DNA of 64,000 nucleotides, taken from assembly GCF_024586455.1 (NCBI RefSeq), contig NC_065920.1:16516144-16580143 (forward strand), written 5' to 3'. This stretch comes from Bactrocera neohumeralis (lineage: Eukaryota > Arthropoda > Insecta > Diptera > Tephritidae). The notes under the pieces were generated by a model. It was given only the letters and a program-made list of their open reading frames with translations. It was not told the DNA's origin and did not search any database. How positions within the stretch are numbered: position 1 is the stretch's first letter; each line of letters opens with the position of its first letter. The position numbers and the translations under genes are program-made. Of the stretch, positions 19,596 through 30,409 are shown in pieces.

Positions 19596-21326
19596 CAATC
19601 AATTTACATAAATTTTCATATACTACTAGTAAGTCGTATGCGGGTTCAGATCTCACTTAATTTTGTTTAAGATCGCACGAGTTCCTACAATCACCGTCAC
19701 TCGTATAACACCTCATCAGAAAGGTTCGAAGATATGTGACCATTTTATTTCCAAACGTCAATATATGTTTTGGTTCAGGCTTCAACCCTTGGTTAATAAA
19801 ACCGATATCGATAATTTTTTCCCTAATCATAGACTAATTGTCAAATTTAGCACTTCTCTCAGGGCTCTATACTCTCCTAATTTCTTAGTACCTAAATAAG
19901 ACGCATTCTCTTATCAAAAATTTACTATCAAGATGTGGACGGACATTGAAAATGGTTGTCTAGGGCCAGATAAATATATTATCTGTGTGTTTTCTTTTAA
20001 CAAACATACAGTTTTATATAATCTGATGCATTAACTGAATCGAAAGGGGAGTTCTAGCGAGTGCTATCTTTTCAATCTTCTTCGTTGTAAACTATTGTCC
20101 AGCAGTTGAATCCTAAATATATTTTCATGATGCTCCAAATGGGAGAGGTAAAGTGTTTCCTTTGCAGTGAAGAAATGAGCCCCACTATGGTGCGTAGAAC
20201 TTTATTTTGAAAAGCTTGAATTACTTTTAAATTTGAATTCGCTGCGCCCAGATTTGAATGACATTCGTCCAGATCGGGCTAAGTAGTACCTTATAAATTA
20301 GCAACTTATACTTCAAACTTTGGAATCTTGGTCCGATTGATTGATAGTGATAATGAAAAATGCTATTATATATGCTAATCACGTTTTATACCGCCACATT
20401 TGGTTTAGAACCTATTTCAATACACTTAATCCATAGTCCAATGTTTATCCGATAATATAAATTTAAGCTTTCTGGACAAATTACGCTTTGATCTCTTTAA
20501 TTTGTGCTGTTGTTATTTGTGTCTTGTACCAAAATAAAATTTGTTAAGCTAACGATTAGTGCTCGTATAATAACCCATGATACAACTTTTATAAAACCAT
20601 TGGGACAATTTTCTTCGTGCTTATGTATGTTTGGGGACGTGTGTGGTTAATATTAGTAAATAAAATTCATTTGTTTAACATTCAAAGCCAAATATTCTCT
20701 GTTCAGTCTTCGATTAGATATCCAAATAATGTCAGGGCACACCTAGTGTGACAGGCTAAAAAGAGCTATTTATGTGAATTAAAAAATACTAATATTCATG
20801 GATGAAACCTAAAAAGAACATTCTCATTAGAAAATATTACCCGTGCAATGCCCTACGATCGAAAAGAGTCATAAATTGACAAAATGGCGGCGTTTTACAA
20901 AAAAGTTGAATTTTGCCTGAAAGTTTGGTTGTTTTTCTATTGAAAAGGTTTGATTTTTGATCAGATGAAAAAAATTGAGGCGATTACATTTTAGAGGACC
21001 ATAAAGGTATTACTAATCGAGATAACTTATCGAAATATGAAAAAAACGATCTTTTGAATTCGAAAACGTATAACTGTTAATATAAAAATGGTTTCTAAAG
21101 CACCATTAGTTATACCAGTAGCTATGCTTGTGAGTAAGTTCTGAGGGAAATGAAAAAATGTTTCAACTGCGTACCACCTCACACTCAAAATTAAGTCTTT
21201 AAAGGCAATTTTAATTTTTCTAACCAAACTTTTTTGTAAAATGTCAAATAGGTTTATGTTTTAGTTATCCTAACTAATTTAGGTACATTGATTTCATATT
21301 TTTCCATTTTGCTGATTATTATGTAA
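19596..21326. other. AT-rich stretch without recognised gene
   Basis: No recognised coding or RNA gene. Frames such as 19663-19899 (plus) and 21027-21227 (minus) are short and without motif. Confidence 0.45.
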
Positions 21327-21625
21327 TTAAAAAATGGTGGCAACCCCATAAAATAGTATTTGTGTAATAAACAGGTGGCAACCCCAACCAAACTTTATTG
21401 AAAAATATCAAAAAGGTTTGTAACATAGATATCTTATTTTATTTAAGCGCATTCCTTTTATATTTTTGACTTTTCTTTTATTTGTATGTAATTAAAAAAT
21501 GGTGGCAACATCGGTTCCAATTTTTTTAATGTAGTATACAAATATTTAACGCATTTTCAACTGTTTTTATTTTCTTTAAACAATAATTTTTAAATAAAAA
21601 TAGGTGGCAACACCATAAAATAATT
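21327..21625 (-). repeat. GGGTTGCCACC-type repeat array, copy 1 (4 units)
   Basis: GGTGGCAAC occurs at 21336, 21374, 21501 and 21603. Two of these sit in an identical longer word, ATTAAAAAATGGTGGCAAC preceded by TATGTA (21324 and 21489). Read on the minus strand the core is GTTGCCACC, the same as in the array at 32642-33530, so the two arrays are in opposite orientation. Spacing is irregular (38, 127, 102). Confidence 0.65.
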
Positions 21626-22719
21626 TTTGTGAAGCGATACAATAGTTAAATGTGGACTCTAATACAGTAACTTCTTACACAAATACACACTCCAAAAGTA
21701 ATATCTACTATAAGTTCAAATAATTATAAACATAAGGTACTGACGTCACCTTTATTAATTCCGTAATATTCATAGGCGTATAAGTGCATATTTACATACT
21801 TATGCACGCAATAATGCGCATATACTTGCACATAGATATAATTACCGCAAATTATGTGCAACGCATATTTCTCTACATTCCTCTACTCAAAACATATCTC
21901 AATGCAAGCACATACTACATATACGCACACACACTTATACATTCCAGCGAATATCTGGCTTAGTGAGAAAATTTAATTACAATGTATTATGGAATTTATA
22001 TGACAGCCCACTTGCTCAGCGCTCAATTCGACACTCAGCTTAATTCAGTTCAAAAGTAATTCATTCATTCTCATGCAATTCGTTTCACTTCAGCGCCGTT
22101 ACGTATACGCAGTGGCGCACATTTGCACTGGAAGTAGAGACGGCACGCCACCAGCGAAATTTCTTCTATGTTGTCTGTGTGTGCGTTGTTGTGGTGTTAT
22201 CGTGGTGTGAGATTAATTATGATGTGCCCAAATGATATGAGTGCTTGAGCGCATATTGCACGCAGACACACTCATACATGCGCAGTTGGAAGGGCCATAT
22301 GCATGCACGCATATTAAAATGTCACATTCCACACGCTTGCGCATAATTTGAAAGCCTTGTAAATCGCACCGTTGGAAGTTATGGTTTTTAGTATTAAATG
22401 TAATAATTTTCATTGAGCGTTGTATTTTAGTTGGAGAATTTGAAATTGTTACGCATAAATCGTACGTTGTTCTAAGGCGTTATTCAGCAGGGTTGTTTGG
22501 CTTTAAGGGGTTGTGTTTGGGTGAAAAGCAATTATGTTGAAGTAGAATTAATATGATATTTTGATTGTTAAGTCTTGAAATATATTACAAACAGATTTGA
22601 TAAGTTTTTAGAAATATAGTTTTCAGGCTCCTGATATGGGCTATCACTCTATAGAGTGGGTCTCACGTCACATGGGTTGTTAGAGTTTTAATCGAGTTTT
22701 CTTCTTAATATTGCAGTCT
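21626..22719. other. Non-coding stretch
   Basis: The sequence from 21770 to 22420 is less AT-rich, with CACACA/CATATG words and an initiator-like TTCAGTTC near 22047, but no TATA box or exon could be tied to it. No gene recognised. Confidence 0.4.
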
Positions 22720-22850
22720 CATTGTTATTGTAGCGGCAGAAAACATCCCTGAAGTCATTTGGCTAGTTAGCAGCTCTTGGGCGGATAAAATATACGTAGA
22801 CCCCACTGCAATCGCAGCAGTTTTAGTGAACGGCGTTGTAAACTGTCTGA
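22720..22850 (+). repeat. R2 short dispersed repeat, copy 3 (diverged)
   Basis: TTATTGTAGCGGCAGAAAAC is followed by CCTGAAGTCATTTGGCTAG, then GGGCGGATAAAATATACGTAG and AGTGAACGG. The first half is nearly identical to the copy at 56318; the second half is strongly diverged. Confidence 0.6.
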
Positions 22851-22945
22851 AAAGTTTTGTCCAAGTCCACTAAAGCCGGTCAATGATTACTTCGCTCAAT
22901 TCAGTTGGCGCTCAAATTGAAGTTATATCCGTACATTCTACACTT

Positions 22946-22964
22946 GATCTTAGCCGAAAATAGC
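22946..22964 (-). other. U2 snRNA-like short sequence
   Basis: The minus strand has GGCTAAGATCAAGTGTAG, which agrees with the conserved 5' region of U2 snRNA (GGCTAAGATCAAAGTGTAG) apart from one missing A. Similarity does not extend to the U2 cap-proximal sequence or to the branch-point recognition region, so this is at most a short retro-pseudogene fragment and may be chance. Confidence 0.2.
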
Positions 22965-23911
22965 ACTTCACAAAAATATTTGATTCGAAGTCGAAAACGA
23001 CTACAACAACCGATCTCTAATAACTGAAGAAATATTTTCACGCACATAACGACGGTAGACTTTTTCCTGCGTGAGAGTTACTCGGCCTTTCCCAAGCCTT
23101 ATTATTTAATAATATATCCTTCAGTTAGTGATAATCTGGGTATCATTTAAAAAACTAAGCTTCCATCGAGCACGGAAAACTACTTCCATTAGCTGGACAT
23201 TACATATATATATATGTAGTATTCAGTGTTATATGTTGTGGTTACTTTCTGATGTTATTAAACTATTCCTTCCTTTTTTATAACCTAATTGTTCATAAAT
23301 ACAACTTTAATTTTTAAATCTCAAGAAAAAACCGTTTTCAGATACATATGTATATCTATCAAGTTCCTATAGCCAGTTTTCTCATTTGGATAATAGCGTA
23401 GGCAATTATTTCTTTTTTACAAGATTTGTTTCGCATTTCTATTTATGTGTTCCAGTCTCCTAATTTCAGCATTTATAGTTTCAATGAGAGTAATGGCTAT
23501 ATCCCAAATCGTAGAAACCTTTTGAACTTTACCAAAAATCATGTCTTGTCAACGTTCGTAAATTTTTCTGTTCAAATTCGTTATCTGCTCCTTGTCTTTA
23601 ACCACCTTTTTCTGATTAAACGGCGAAGACGTCTTGAACATAACGCAACATTTTTGTCCATTGCTAACGCTTCCAAATCGTTGTCGCATTTAATTTTTTT
23701 ATTAATCTGAAATAGATTAGTTCAACGCATTCCCTTCTATTTCTTATTTTCTTCAGTCCTGTCAAATATTTCCGCCGTTTTTTATGAAAGAATCTCCGCA
23801 AATACATAATCAGCTCCCTAGTTTTGACATTGATATTTTTTTATCAGACCATGATTACATTCAGGACGGTTGAATTTACTGTTAAGAAATATACAAACAG
23901 ATTGGGGCATG
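22965..23911. other. AT-rich stretch without recognised gene
   Basis: No gene recognised. The reverse of the 23426-23710 frame is Lys/Glu/Asn-rich with one stop and has protein-like composition, but I could not link it to a family. Confidence 0.4.
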
Positions 23912-23992
23912 TTTGAGGACAACTATAATTTTGCAAGAGAATTTTATAGGTATTTCAGTTACTCATCGTGAAGATTTGACTCCCTAGAGTAA
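23912..23992 (+). repeat. Direct repeat A flanking a DD41D remnant
   Basis: This segment shares TTTGAGGA, ATTTTATAGGTA, GTTACTCAT, GTGAAGATTTGACT and CTAGA in order and spacing with 24603-24686 (about 80 percent identity by eye). The two copies bracket the transposase remnant at 24060-24560 at similar distances. Confidence 0.7.
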
Positions 23993-24059
23993 AAATCAAC
24001 TTTGGATTAAAAACATAAATTGTTTGTTGATTTTTGTACATGACACAAGTCCATTTCGA

Positions 24060-24560
24060 TTAGTTGTTTGTAGAGGGTGATCCATTTCATCCGTACATCC
24101 GTTGAGTCCAATTTTCGATGACTCTTTCGAGCATTTCGAGTAGAAACTGGTTAATGACACCCGTGATGGTTTGCTCCAAGGCCTGAATCGAAGCGGAATT
24201 GTCCGCATAGATTTTAGACTTTACATATCCCCACAAGAAAAAGTCTAGTAGTGTGATATCACACGATCTTGGTGGCCAATCGACCAGCCCAAAACGTCAA
24301 ATTATCTGCTCACCGAAGTTTTCTCTCAATAAGTCCATTGATTATTGCAATGTGTGGGAAGTGGCGCCGTTTTATTGAAACCAAAAGTCTATTTTAGGCA
24401 TCAAATAATCGGTCTTGAACAACAACTTCAGGTTGACTTCGTCCCAAATGCGGGATTTTTTTTTTCGTAATAAAGTTGAACGATTTGTAAACTTTGCGCA
24501 GACGTAAGTCTTTCCATGATGAAGTGACTAAACTTAAGAAAAATATCATGACAGCTTGAC
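24060..24560 (-). mobile_element. DD41D mariner-type transposase remnant, internally deleted
   Basis: The minus strand begins at 24517 with MERLTSAQSLQIVQLYYEKK, the N-terminal start of the family. It then jumps straight to SRIWDEVNLK, FKTDYLMPKIDFWFQ, a stop and NGATSHT, so most of the DNA-binding domain and the first catalytic Asp are gone. The second catalytic position reads Asn after a stop (FQ-stop-NGATSHT in place of FQQDGATSHT). Downstream RENFGEQIISRFGLVDWPPR and SCDITLLDFFLWGYVKSKIY keep the third motif. The end, NQFLLEMLERVIENWTQRMY, matches the C-terminus of the copy at 30410. This copy is certainly inactive. Confidence 0.85.
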
Positions 24561-24602
24561 ACGACTCGCGCATAATCTGACCTCTATTTGGATCAAAAAA
24601 CA

Positions 24603-24686
24603 TATTTGAGGAGCCACTAAAATTTTGAAAATATAATTTTATAGGTACCTCCGTTACTCATTGTGAAGATTTGACTCTCTAGAAGT
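24603..24686 (+). repeat. Direct repeat B flanking a DD41D remnant
   Basis: Partner of the repeat at 23912-23992. It is in the same orientation and about 690 bases away. Confidence 0.7.
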
Positions 24687-24699
24687 AATACTCAGTGTC

Positions 24700-26304
24700 A
24701 AAATAGAGATGGGATTATTTGTTTTAAAGTAATCGCTCAAGAAAATGACAAAAATATAAAAGGTAAACTGATTTAACTGAGCAGCTACATTGTAGAAATC
24801 TGAAACTCTAAAACTATTTGTGACATCGACGAAAAATTTTAGTATTCCGTTTTTTAAAAGTAGCGAAATTTGAAGAACAGAAAATCTACTTACTTTATTT
24901 TCAATAGACTGATCCACGTCTATTTACAAAAAAAAACACTAATAAATTTTGTTCACAAAATAATACGTCCCTCCTGTTTTTCACAACTATCAAATGAGGA
25001 GTTCCACCGCCTTTTCTTCGCTGAATTGTGACCATGGATCTCAGCCTGATTTTATTGCGGTTATTATTTTCGGGTTATTTCAACATTCACTCTTTCAGCC
25101 TTTTCAAATTTTCGACCAAATATTTATAAATTCATGAAGCCTATAACTTATTCTCAAATACAATTTATTCCTCGCTTTATTATTTCCAATTTTACGACAT
25201 CACTGCTTCGCTTCAAAAAGCATAAACTGACCACATTTAAGTGCTACGCGGAGTAAGGCTTTCCTGCTCAGCGAGTGTCTCCATGTACTTATATTTTACA
25301 TACATATATCACGAATGAATACATACAATTATATGTATGTACTTTATAGTCTGTAGATAACACAATTTGGCTACAATTTAGGGGTTGACAAGTTGACCAA
25401 AGCAACTGTCCCCCAGTCTTTACAAGCGCCGTCACAAGCAGACAGACAGACAAACATAATTATTTATGTATGCAGGGGGTACAACGGAATATGCGCCATA
25501 ATGCTGAAGAAGGGTTTTGCTGCGTCAAGTGACCATAACAATTTTCCGGGGAGACAAATATGGATGCTGTCAATGCTGACGAAGCTAGTGTGGTGGGGTT
25601 TGTGGTGAATACATAGACTAAAATTCATAAGCGACATGACAACGCAACATCCGCTAACCACTCGATGCATCAGCCGGTGGCAGGTGGAGACAAAACAAAT
25701 ATGGCGTGTACTTGGAGCTACGTTGTTTACGATGGATGAAAATTGTGCGGTATTTTAACCCTTAAAAATTTTACGACCACAATAAGGGAATGTGGAGCTC
25801 ACGCTAGGTGGACGAAAAGGCAGCTGCGGGGGAAGCAAGCGCGTTCGTTAGGACATTTGTATGCCTGTCAAGTTGTTAAGTGGACAACGGAAATAAAGAA
25901 TATCTAACTAAAATTTTTTGCTGAAATTAAAAAGTTGCTTTTCGGTCCTTTTTTGGGACTAACAGGTTCAACTAAGCACACTAATAAATGATTGTAATAA
26001 ACTGGGGATGTACTCGTATAATAAATGCGCGGTAGAGAGGGCACTGCTTACATGCACAGGCTGTAATGAAAGGACAGTGAATTTGAAAAATAAAATGCAA
26101 AAACAATAACAAAAAACGCATAATGGACACTGTTATAATAAAGGCACCGAAACGTTGTCACTTTATTAAGCTGAAACGAAAAACAACAACAACAGCGACA
26201 GCGTGTTGGCGTTGAGAAAAAATCAACGTATGCAAATGAAAATTAATTTAATCCAGCGTATATTTTCATTTTAATTTAATTACACGCGCTAAAGTGTATT
26301 TATG
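24700..26304. other. Non-coding stretch
   Basis: No gene recognised. From about 25380 to 25900 the base composition is more balanced and short frames exist on both strands (25393-25608 plus, 25464-25670 minus), but they overlap each other and lack motifs. Confidence 0.4.
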
Positions 26305-26310
26305 TATAAA
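26305..26310 (+). promoter_or_regulatory. TATA box candidate for the ORF at 26385
   Basis: TATAAA (within TATGTATAAATGC) lies 80 bases before the ATG at 26385. A transcription start about 30 bases downstream (near 26335) would give a 50-base leader. The word is common in AT-rich DNA, so the support is weak. Confidence 0.25.
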
Positions 26311-26384
26311 TGCTTATAGCGACATGCCCTGTAGGAATAATTGAGCAGAAAATATAGAAAAAGAACAGCGCCAGGGCAGAGGGA

Positions 26385-26657
26385 ATGCAAATCTATGTGG
26401 CTCTCCTAGTGATTCCATGCTGGATATTGCTCACGATTAAAGAAGCGCAATGCTGTGTTATTGTGACTTACGTGAGAAAAAGACAGCCGATCGAAGTTAT
26501 TGTTACCGCTTGTACTCTTAAAGGTTGGTATTTTCGAGACTTAATCCGACACATGACTCATTGGTCCATCTTCAACAATCTCGAAAATACCAAAGGATAT
26601 TTTATAAACTACATAGACATGGATAACTGGAAAATTTTACTCCAAAAACGCTACTGA
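26385..26657 (+). CDS. Candidate small secreted or membrane protein (90 aa), family unknown
   Basis: The ORF starts with ATG at 26385 and ends with TGA. The first 22-24 residues (MQIYVALLVIPCWILLTIKE, then AQCC) have a hydrophobic core and a small-residue region that fit a signal peptide or single membrane anchor. The rest is a mixed, non-repetitive chain with aromatic residues (GWYFRDLIRHMTHWSIF) and a Lys/Arg-ended tail (KILLQKRY). Cysteines are at 12, 23, 24 and 43. Codon choice is not obviously biased by the local AT content and there is no low-complexity stretch, unlike most frames here. A TATA-like box lies 80 bases upstream; no AATAAA was seen in the next 150 bases. It sits just before a plus-strand LINE remnant and could be part of that element, though no LINE motif is visible. 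I do not recognise the protein. Confidence 0.35.
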   Translation: MQIYVALLVIPCWILLTIKEAQCCVIVTYVRKRQPIEVIVTACTLKGWYFRDLIRHMTHWSIFNNLENTKGYFINYIDMDNWKILLQKRY

Positions 26658-26789
26658 AAAGTGCGATATTGATTCGAAAACTCTAAAACCTAAAGATAAA
26701 GCAAATTAACAATCCTTAATGAACTCGGGCTAAAGTGGCAATGTGATACAAAACATAAACACAATGTTTTCATCCCACGGTAGAGAGGA

Positions 26790-27575
26790 ATAGGTGAATG
26801 TTTCCGTGATCTACAGTAAAATCCTCATATTTACCGACGGATCAAAGAATGAATCAGGTACAGGGCTTCTTCTGAATTAATCAGCACACAGAAAGCAGTG
26901 TGAAACCAAATGACTACAATTCAGTCTTTCGGGTCGTAATCGAATGTATACCATAAGACGACACGTGGGTATCTGCTGTAACCGGTACATCCATAAAACT
27001 TTTGGTGAACAGTCAGGCTGCAATTAAAGCTATCCATAGTACCAACACTATGTCCCACGAAATAGAGTCTCGATAGTTAATTCGGTTCTGATCATCCGGG
27101 TAACCTGTCATATAGGGATAGTAGGAAACGAAAGGCAGACGAGTTGGCTCTCTCGGGGGACACAATTTTTCTAAGTTTCTCCAGGCCATTTAGCATCTTC
27201 AAATGTTGTTTGAAGCAGTAGACCTTAGAAGAACAAATCAGGTCTTGCAGCACTAACAACACGGGGCATACGACAAAGTAACTATTGGGATAGTGTTGAT
27301 GTCTACCATCCAAAAATCTTCCGCTTCTAGGCAAAAGGGAACTTAGTAATATTGTAGGGATCATCACATTGCACCTACTCTTAAGAACTCAACTTCACAA
27401 ATTTGGAAGAGTGTCTTCGGCGGGATGTCGACCATGCGAGAAGGATGATAAGATACTGGAACATTATCTTTGCGAATACCCAGCCTTTAGCGGTGATGAG
27501 ACGGGGTATATTCCACGGCTCCCACTGCTCCAGCTTAAGAGACATAGAGCAGCAGGGGTGGAAAACATTCAGTAC
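26790..27575 (+). pseudogene. Non-LTR retrotransposon remnant: RNase H domain and zinc-knuckle tail
   Basis: IFTDGSKNESGTG near 26830 (with frame changes) is the first RNase H active-site segment. A GIVGNERQ-type block near 27115 with ADELAL close by corresponds to GHxGIxGNExADELA, the end of RNase H. From 27369 the frame LLLRTQLHKFGRVSSAGCRP continues CRPCEKDDKILEHYLCEYPAF, the C-x2-C-x8-H-x4-C zinc knuckle of the tail. At least three frameshifts and several stops are present. Only the last third of ORF2 remains. The GA-rich tandem array at 27616 begins right after it. Confidence 0.7.
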
Positions 27576-27615
27576 CACTAAGTTGATGGACAAGGCTTTA
27601 TTTGGTTACCACCTA

Positions 27616-27699
27616 GAGAGGAGAAAAGAGGAGGAGACCAGTGGAGAGGAGAAAAGAGGAGGAGACCAGTGGAGAGGAGAAAAGAGGAGGAGACGAGTG
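27616..27699 (+). repeat. 28-bp minisatellite, 3 copies
   Basis: Three successive units of GAGAGGAGAAAAGAGGAGGA plus GACCAGTG begin at 27616, 27644 and 27672. Units 1 and 2 are identical and unit 3 has one change (GACGAGTG). The unit itself contains the GAGAG motif that becomes the next array. Confidence 0.95.
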
Positions 27700-28005
27700 G
27701 AGAGGAGAGGAGAGGAGAGAAGAGGAGAGGAGAGGAGAGGAGAGGAGAGGAGAGGAGAGGAGAGGAGAGGAGAGGAGAGGAGAGGAGAGGAGAGGAGAGG
27801 AGAGGAGAGGAGAGGAGAGGAGAGGAGAGGAGAGGAGAGAGAGAGAGGAGAGGAGAGGAGAGGAGAGGAGAGGAGAGGAGAGGAGAGGAGAGGAGAGGAG
27901 AGGAGAGGAGAGGAGAGGAGAGGAGAGGAGAGGAGAGGAGAGGAGAGGAGAGGAGAGGAGAGGAGAGGAGAGGAGAGGAGAGGAGAGGAGAGGAGAGGAG
28001 AGGAG
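27700..28005 (+). repeat. GGAGA pentanucleotide array, pure purine strand
   Basis: About 306 bases of GAGAG/GGAGA pentamers, interrupted only near 27719-27722 (an extra A) and near 27839-27846 (GAGAGAGAG). From 27699 to 28005 the plus strand contains no pyrimidine. All frames are open on both strands, producing Arg/Gly/Glu or Leu/Ser strings of 130-200 residues that are artefacts and not proteins. Confidence 0.97.
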
Positions 28006-29694
28006 TTCCAAAAATCCGTTACAATTATTTAAGAATATTATTAAGAACTCAGAATACTCGGATTCTAAAATTCTGTCTGTGTTAGCCTTTGGGGTCTTGT
28101 CGAGCTTAATGAATAAAAATCGGTAGATTTTGATCAAATTTTGCACGACATATTTTTAGTTTGTCCATTTCCTTATTAAATTCGTTTTATGTGATCCTCT
28201 CCCGTCAAATCGGGAGACGATGTTGAGAAGCGACTTTTAGTTAAAGCATCATCCTGCTGAGACGGCTAATACGAACAAAAATATTGTGTCACAAGTGACC
28301 AAGTGTTCGAGTGACATGAACAAGTTCCGAACAACAGTCACTATAATATAAATAACGCACTGATGGAAGGGCAAAAATGCGCTGACCCCAACACACACAC
28401 ACACACACACATTAGTACATGCGCACGACAACAGATTTATTTATATGTGTCAATTTTAATTCTGTGCCGTAATTATTTTAAGCCGACGGACAGTCCACGC
28501 TTGCTGTCCAACATTCTAATGACCAAATTGCCTCATAGAAGTTGCCAAGCTGCTCTCCACTCTCTCAAAGAGTGTGGATATGTTTGGGTGTGCGTGTGTT
28601 TGTATAAGTGTGCGTGCTCGTTGTCATTTGTGCTGCCATTTTATTTTGGAAATTATGAAGGTCCTCTATTCGCATAATGAGTCTATGCAGCCATCACTAG
28701 TTAGTTTTTCTGTGCTGCTGCTCCACTTTAGCTACGCCCTGTCTGCTTTATTAGACGTGGGTTGGTTAACGGTAAATGACTTTTTCTGCTGACGTCTTCT
28801 TCTCACTCCAACTCTACGCATTTGCTTTTTCATAAAACTAAAGACTCGCAATTGTAATTAATTAAGCGAAATGGGTTGCCAGTGCTGCCCCTTCTCTCTC
28901 TTTTTTTCTTTTTTTTTTTCCTTTTTTTCTTCATTATTTTCTTGGAAATCTTTCGTAATTTTCCACATTTTTTCTTGCCTATTATCATTATTCTTGTTAG
29001 GCCTTTCCTTTTGCTCAACCATAGCTTATGAAATTAAAATGCAATTTTCATCGGAACGAGCTTACTTTCGCTGTCATTACAATTTGGTTGAATTACCAGG
29101 AGACGCTGCGCCGCGCCGTCCGCCTATGAGCGACATTTTAATTTCTTTCCTACATTTTCATACAATTTTTTTCTTCTTTTGTCTTCTATCTGGTCAATTT
29201 TGCCTTCTTCAATTATTGTATAAATTTTTGCCGCATTTTTCGTATTTTTTCTGCCATTTTCCTTCAGCATTAATGATTCTGCTCGTGTAAGATGGTAAAG
29301 GCTAATAAAGAAAGAGGAAATTAGTCGTCGGTAGCGTTATTAAATTGAATTAAAAACCCTATAATTGTACATATGTGTGTAGCGGTGGCTGTCATGCGGA
29401 TGGGTATGCCTGACAATAACATGTTAATACTTTTAACAAAACAAAAATAAAAGTTTTTGGGTTAATGTTTTAAAATCAAATTGTTTGCAAATAATTACTA
29501 ATTTGGTTTAATTTTCTTGGTATAATTTCTATTGAGGCTTACTACCTAATTTAATTAGGTTTTGGTATACGAAAATTTATCGCTTGATTTTAAATCTATT
29601 AGGACATAATTTGTTGGGTATGTAAAAACGCATGATTTTACTTCTAAAAATCATTTGTAGGAAGAGAAAAATAGCAAGTAAAAAAAGCTAAGTT
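28006..29694. other. Non-coding stretch with CA microsatellite and T-rich tract
   Basis: A (CA)n run occupies about 28391-28411. CTCCCG-loop-CGGGAG at 28198-28215 is a short perfect hairpin. From 28890 to 29280 the plus strand is T/C-rich and gives Phe-rich frames. No gene recognised. Confidence 0.5.
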
Positions 29695-30110
29695 CGGGTG
29701 AAACAGAGCATTTTATACTCTCGCAAGTATCAAAGCCGAGGAAATACTTTTAGGTGCAGGCAATTTTTTTTTTATGAAACATTCATTATTCCACGAAAGT
29801 GTGAAAAGATTACAATCATATTCGCTATCTTTTTAACTTATATTGACCATGGGCACTGAGGTCCACATATCCGGTATCTGGATACTTGAAAATTTATGAC
29901 CCGATTTTGACTATTTTTGGATTTGAGATCGCTTATCTTCCCTAAATTAATTTCATATTCAAAGTTCCATTTCGATAACGCGATTGGCTTTCGATTTATA
30001 TGATGCTAAATAAAGGCATCAAATAAAAAATATAAGTATTTAAAAGTAGACTTGGCTTAACCCAATTTCCTTTTAATACATAACGCAAGAAAGTCAAAAT
30101 AGTAAGATGT
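29695..30110 (+). repeat. Possible dispersed repeat beginning GCTAAGTTCGGGTG
   Basis: The segment starts AAAAAAGCTAAGTTCGGGTG and continues with ATTTTATACTCTCGCAAG. Sequences of this type are, from memory, frequent in fly genomes, but only one copy is in this window, so repeat status is inference. No coding signal is present. Confidence 0.35.
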
Positions 30111-30120
30111 GCGGTATTTG

Positions 30121-30360
30121 TTAGAAATCGGTTATGTAGTTTCTGAGATGTAAAGTTTCAATCAGGGATGGACATTGTCGCGCCTTTTGTCCAATTTTCA
30201 CAACTGCTCCTCTAGTAGCCTTCCCTTCCGTACCATCTTGGGTGTAATATTTGATGCCTCTGCATTTCGTGTTCAATAATTGTTCTTTTTTAGAGTGATA
30301 CATTTCGAAGTTCCCAACTCTTTTAAAGAAAAACCACGGGAACTTCAAACTTATTGGGGA
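30121..30360 (-). pseudogene. Unassigned coding-like remnant (possible piggyBac-type)
   Basis: A 75-codon minus frame reads RVGNFEMYHSKKEQLLNTK then CRGIKYYTQDGTEGKATRG. The order of a basic Ser-Lys-Lys-Glu stretch, a xGI-YY segment and a following acidic turn is reminiscent of piggyBac transposases before their MGGVD motif, but that motif itself is not present. The evidence is thin and the frame may be fortuitous. Confidence 0.2.
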
Positions 30361-30409
30361 AAGTTCGAAAGAACAATATTTTGCATTTATTTTTTGAATA
30401 TTATCTCTT

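Noticed and set aside
27403..28146. Long open frames on both strands (up to 209 codons) over the GA-rich array
   Set aside because: They exist only because a 5-base repeat has no stop codon in any frame; the products are Arg/Gly/Glu or Leu/Ser periodic strings, and the upstream part belongs to a LINE remnant.
28198..28215. Perfect 6-bp hairpin CTCCCG/CGGGAG as a terminator or regulatory element
   Set aside because: A 6-bp stem is expected by chance in 64 kb and bacterial-type terminators do not apply here.
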